This document shows, piece by piece, positions 5,130 to 5,994 of a stretch of DNA of 5,994 nucleotides. The position numbers and the translations under genes are program-made. Every line of letters begins with the position of its first letter. Position 1 is the stretch's first letter. Below the pieces are notes generated by a model. The model was not told where the DNA came from, did no database searches, and saw only the letters and a list, made by a program, of their open reading frames with translations. Source of the stretch: an uncultured Clostridia bacterium (GTDB lineage Bacteria; Bacillota; Clostridia; Oscillospirales; Acutalibacteraceae); assembly GCA_945988915.1 (NCBI GenBank), contig CAMFTS010000063.1:1-5994 (forward strand), given 5' to 3'.

Positions 5130-5994
5130 ATGAACTATGATGTTGCAATTGTCGGTGCGGGGCCCGGCGGTATTTTCTCGGCATACGAGCTTATAAATTC
5201 AAATCCTGATTTGAAAATTGTTGTTATCGAGGCAGGTAATCCGCTTGATAAACGCAAATGCCCCATTGACGGCAAGAAAATTAAAAGCTGTATCGGTTGT
5301 AAGCCTTGCTCAATTATGAACGGCTTCGGCGGTGCAGGTGCATTCTCTGACGGAAAGTATAATATCACAAATCAGTTCGGCGGCACTCTTTATGAATATA
5401 TAGGTAAAGAAGAGGCTCTCGAGCTTATGAGATATGTTGATGACATAAATCTCAAATACGGCGGAGAGGGAACGAAGCTGTATTCGACAGCAAATTCCGA
5501 TATTAAAAAGCAATGCTTGCAGCACGGACTTATGTTGCTTGATGCTTCTGTTCGTCATCTCGGCACAGACATCAATTATGTTGTTCTTGATAATATGTAT
5601 AATGACCTTAAGGACAAGGTTGATTTTAAATTCTTAACCGTAGCGAAGAGCGTAAAAAAGCTTGACAGCGGTTATTGTGTTGAAACCGACAAGGGCGAAA
5701 GCTTTGAGGCAAAATACTGTATCATTTCTGTCGGAAGAAGCGGCAGTAAATGGATGGAAACTGTTTGCGAAGAACTTGAAATACCGACAAAAAGTAACCG
5801 TGTTGATATCGGTGTTCGCGTTGAATTGCCTTACGAAATTTTCTCTCATCTTACGGACGAGCTATATGAGAGCAAAATTGTTTACCGTACTGAAAAGTAT
5901 GAGGATTTGGTAAGAACATTCTGTATGAATCCAAAGGGTGCGGTTGTTAATGAGAATACAAACGGAATAGTAACGGTTAACGGACACAGTTATG
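5130..5994 (+). CDS. FAD-dependent oxidoreductase, COG2509-type (5' part, runs off window end)
   Basis: The frame starts at ATG 5130, with AAAAAGG (5114-5120) 9 nt upstream, and stays open to the end, giving 288 residues. Residues 4-14 (D-V-A-I-V-G-A-G-P-G-G) are a Rossmann dinucleotide-binding motif, and E34 at the end of the second strand would bind the ribose of FAD. C44 and C54-x2-C57-x2-C60 are followed by a G-F-G-G-A-G-A-F-S-D-G-K stretch (65-76). V-G-R-S-G-S-K-W (201-208) and F-C-M-N-P-K-G (264-270), then V-N-G-H-S near the end, fit the COG2509 family of predicted FAD-dependent dehydrogenases. Such proteins are around 460 aa, so about 60% is here. It is cytoplasmic by appearance. Substrate and electron partner are unknown. 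The gene has its own promoter and leader, after a strong terminator. Confidence 0.88.
   Translation, partial: MNYDVAIVGAGPGGIFSAYELINSNPDLKIVVIEAGNPLDKRKCPIDGKKIKSCIGCKPCSIMNGFGGAGAFSDGKYNITNQFGGTLYEYIGKEEALELMRYVDDINLKYGGEGTKLYSTANSDIKKQCLQHGLMLLDASVRHLGTDINYVVLDNMYNDLKDKVDFKFLTVAKSVKKLDSGYCVETDKGESFEAKYCIISVGRSGSKWMETVCEELEIPTKSNRVDIGVRVELPYEIFSHLTDELYESKIVYRTEKYEDLVRTFCMNPKGAVVNENTNGIVTVNGHSY

Noticed and set aside
5135..5913. Several open frames on both strands inside the FAD oxidoreductase gene
   Set aside because: They are shadows of the continuous 5130-5994 frame, which carries the Rossmann motif and family signatures.

Overview
The window looks like a chromosomal segment of a low-GC Gram-positive anaerobe of the class Clostridia, most likely a gut Oscillospiraceae/Ruminococcaceae-type bacterium. 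The reasons are AT-rich spacers, purine-rich Shine-Dalgarno sites (AAAGGGAGG, AAAGGAG), sigma-A-type promoters, TGA used as a stop, and proteins whose closest remembered relatives are in Clostridia. All supported genes lie on the + strand. No tRNA, rRNA, CRISPR array, transposase or integrase was seen.

Layout. (1) 1-420: 3' part of an HD-domain phosphohydrolase (YpgQ/YedJ-like), cut by the window start. (2) 530-2562: two genes overlapping by ATGA. The first encodes a 490-aa single-pass membrane protein with an acidic coiled-coil N-terminus, a CxxC...CxxC zinc-ribbon-like knuckle and a TPR-like outer domain. The second encodes a 187-aa multi-pass membrane protein whose layout recalls an M50-type protease fold without its catalytic residues. 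A rho-independent terminator closes this unit at 2588-2617. (3) 2618-3059: a single small helical protein (81 aa) behind a near-consensus promoter. Four copies of the 10-bp word TGTTACGAAA, in both orientations, surround that promoter. (4) 3079-4996: a strong promoter drives a NifU/IscU-like scaffold protein and a GGGtGRT-family protein (Pfam family of unknown function), 18 bp apart, ending in a strong terminator. (5) 5015-5994: a near-consensus extended -10 promoter, a leader with a hairpin, and the 5' two-thirds of a COG2509-type FAD-dependent oxidoreductase with a four-cysteine cluster, cut by the window end.

How the genes relate. The window holds several separate transcription units rather than one system. 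The translationally coupled 530/1999 pair probably works together at the membrane. The NifU-like/GGGtGRT pair looks like a highly expressed two-protein module, probably linked to Fe-S or metal chemistry, but its job is not known. The flavoprotein downstream has its own promoter, so a shared function with that pair is only a possibility. The most unusual non-coding signal is the four-copy TGTTACGAAA array at 2689-2799, which resembles an operator set for a dedicated regulator.
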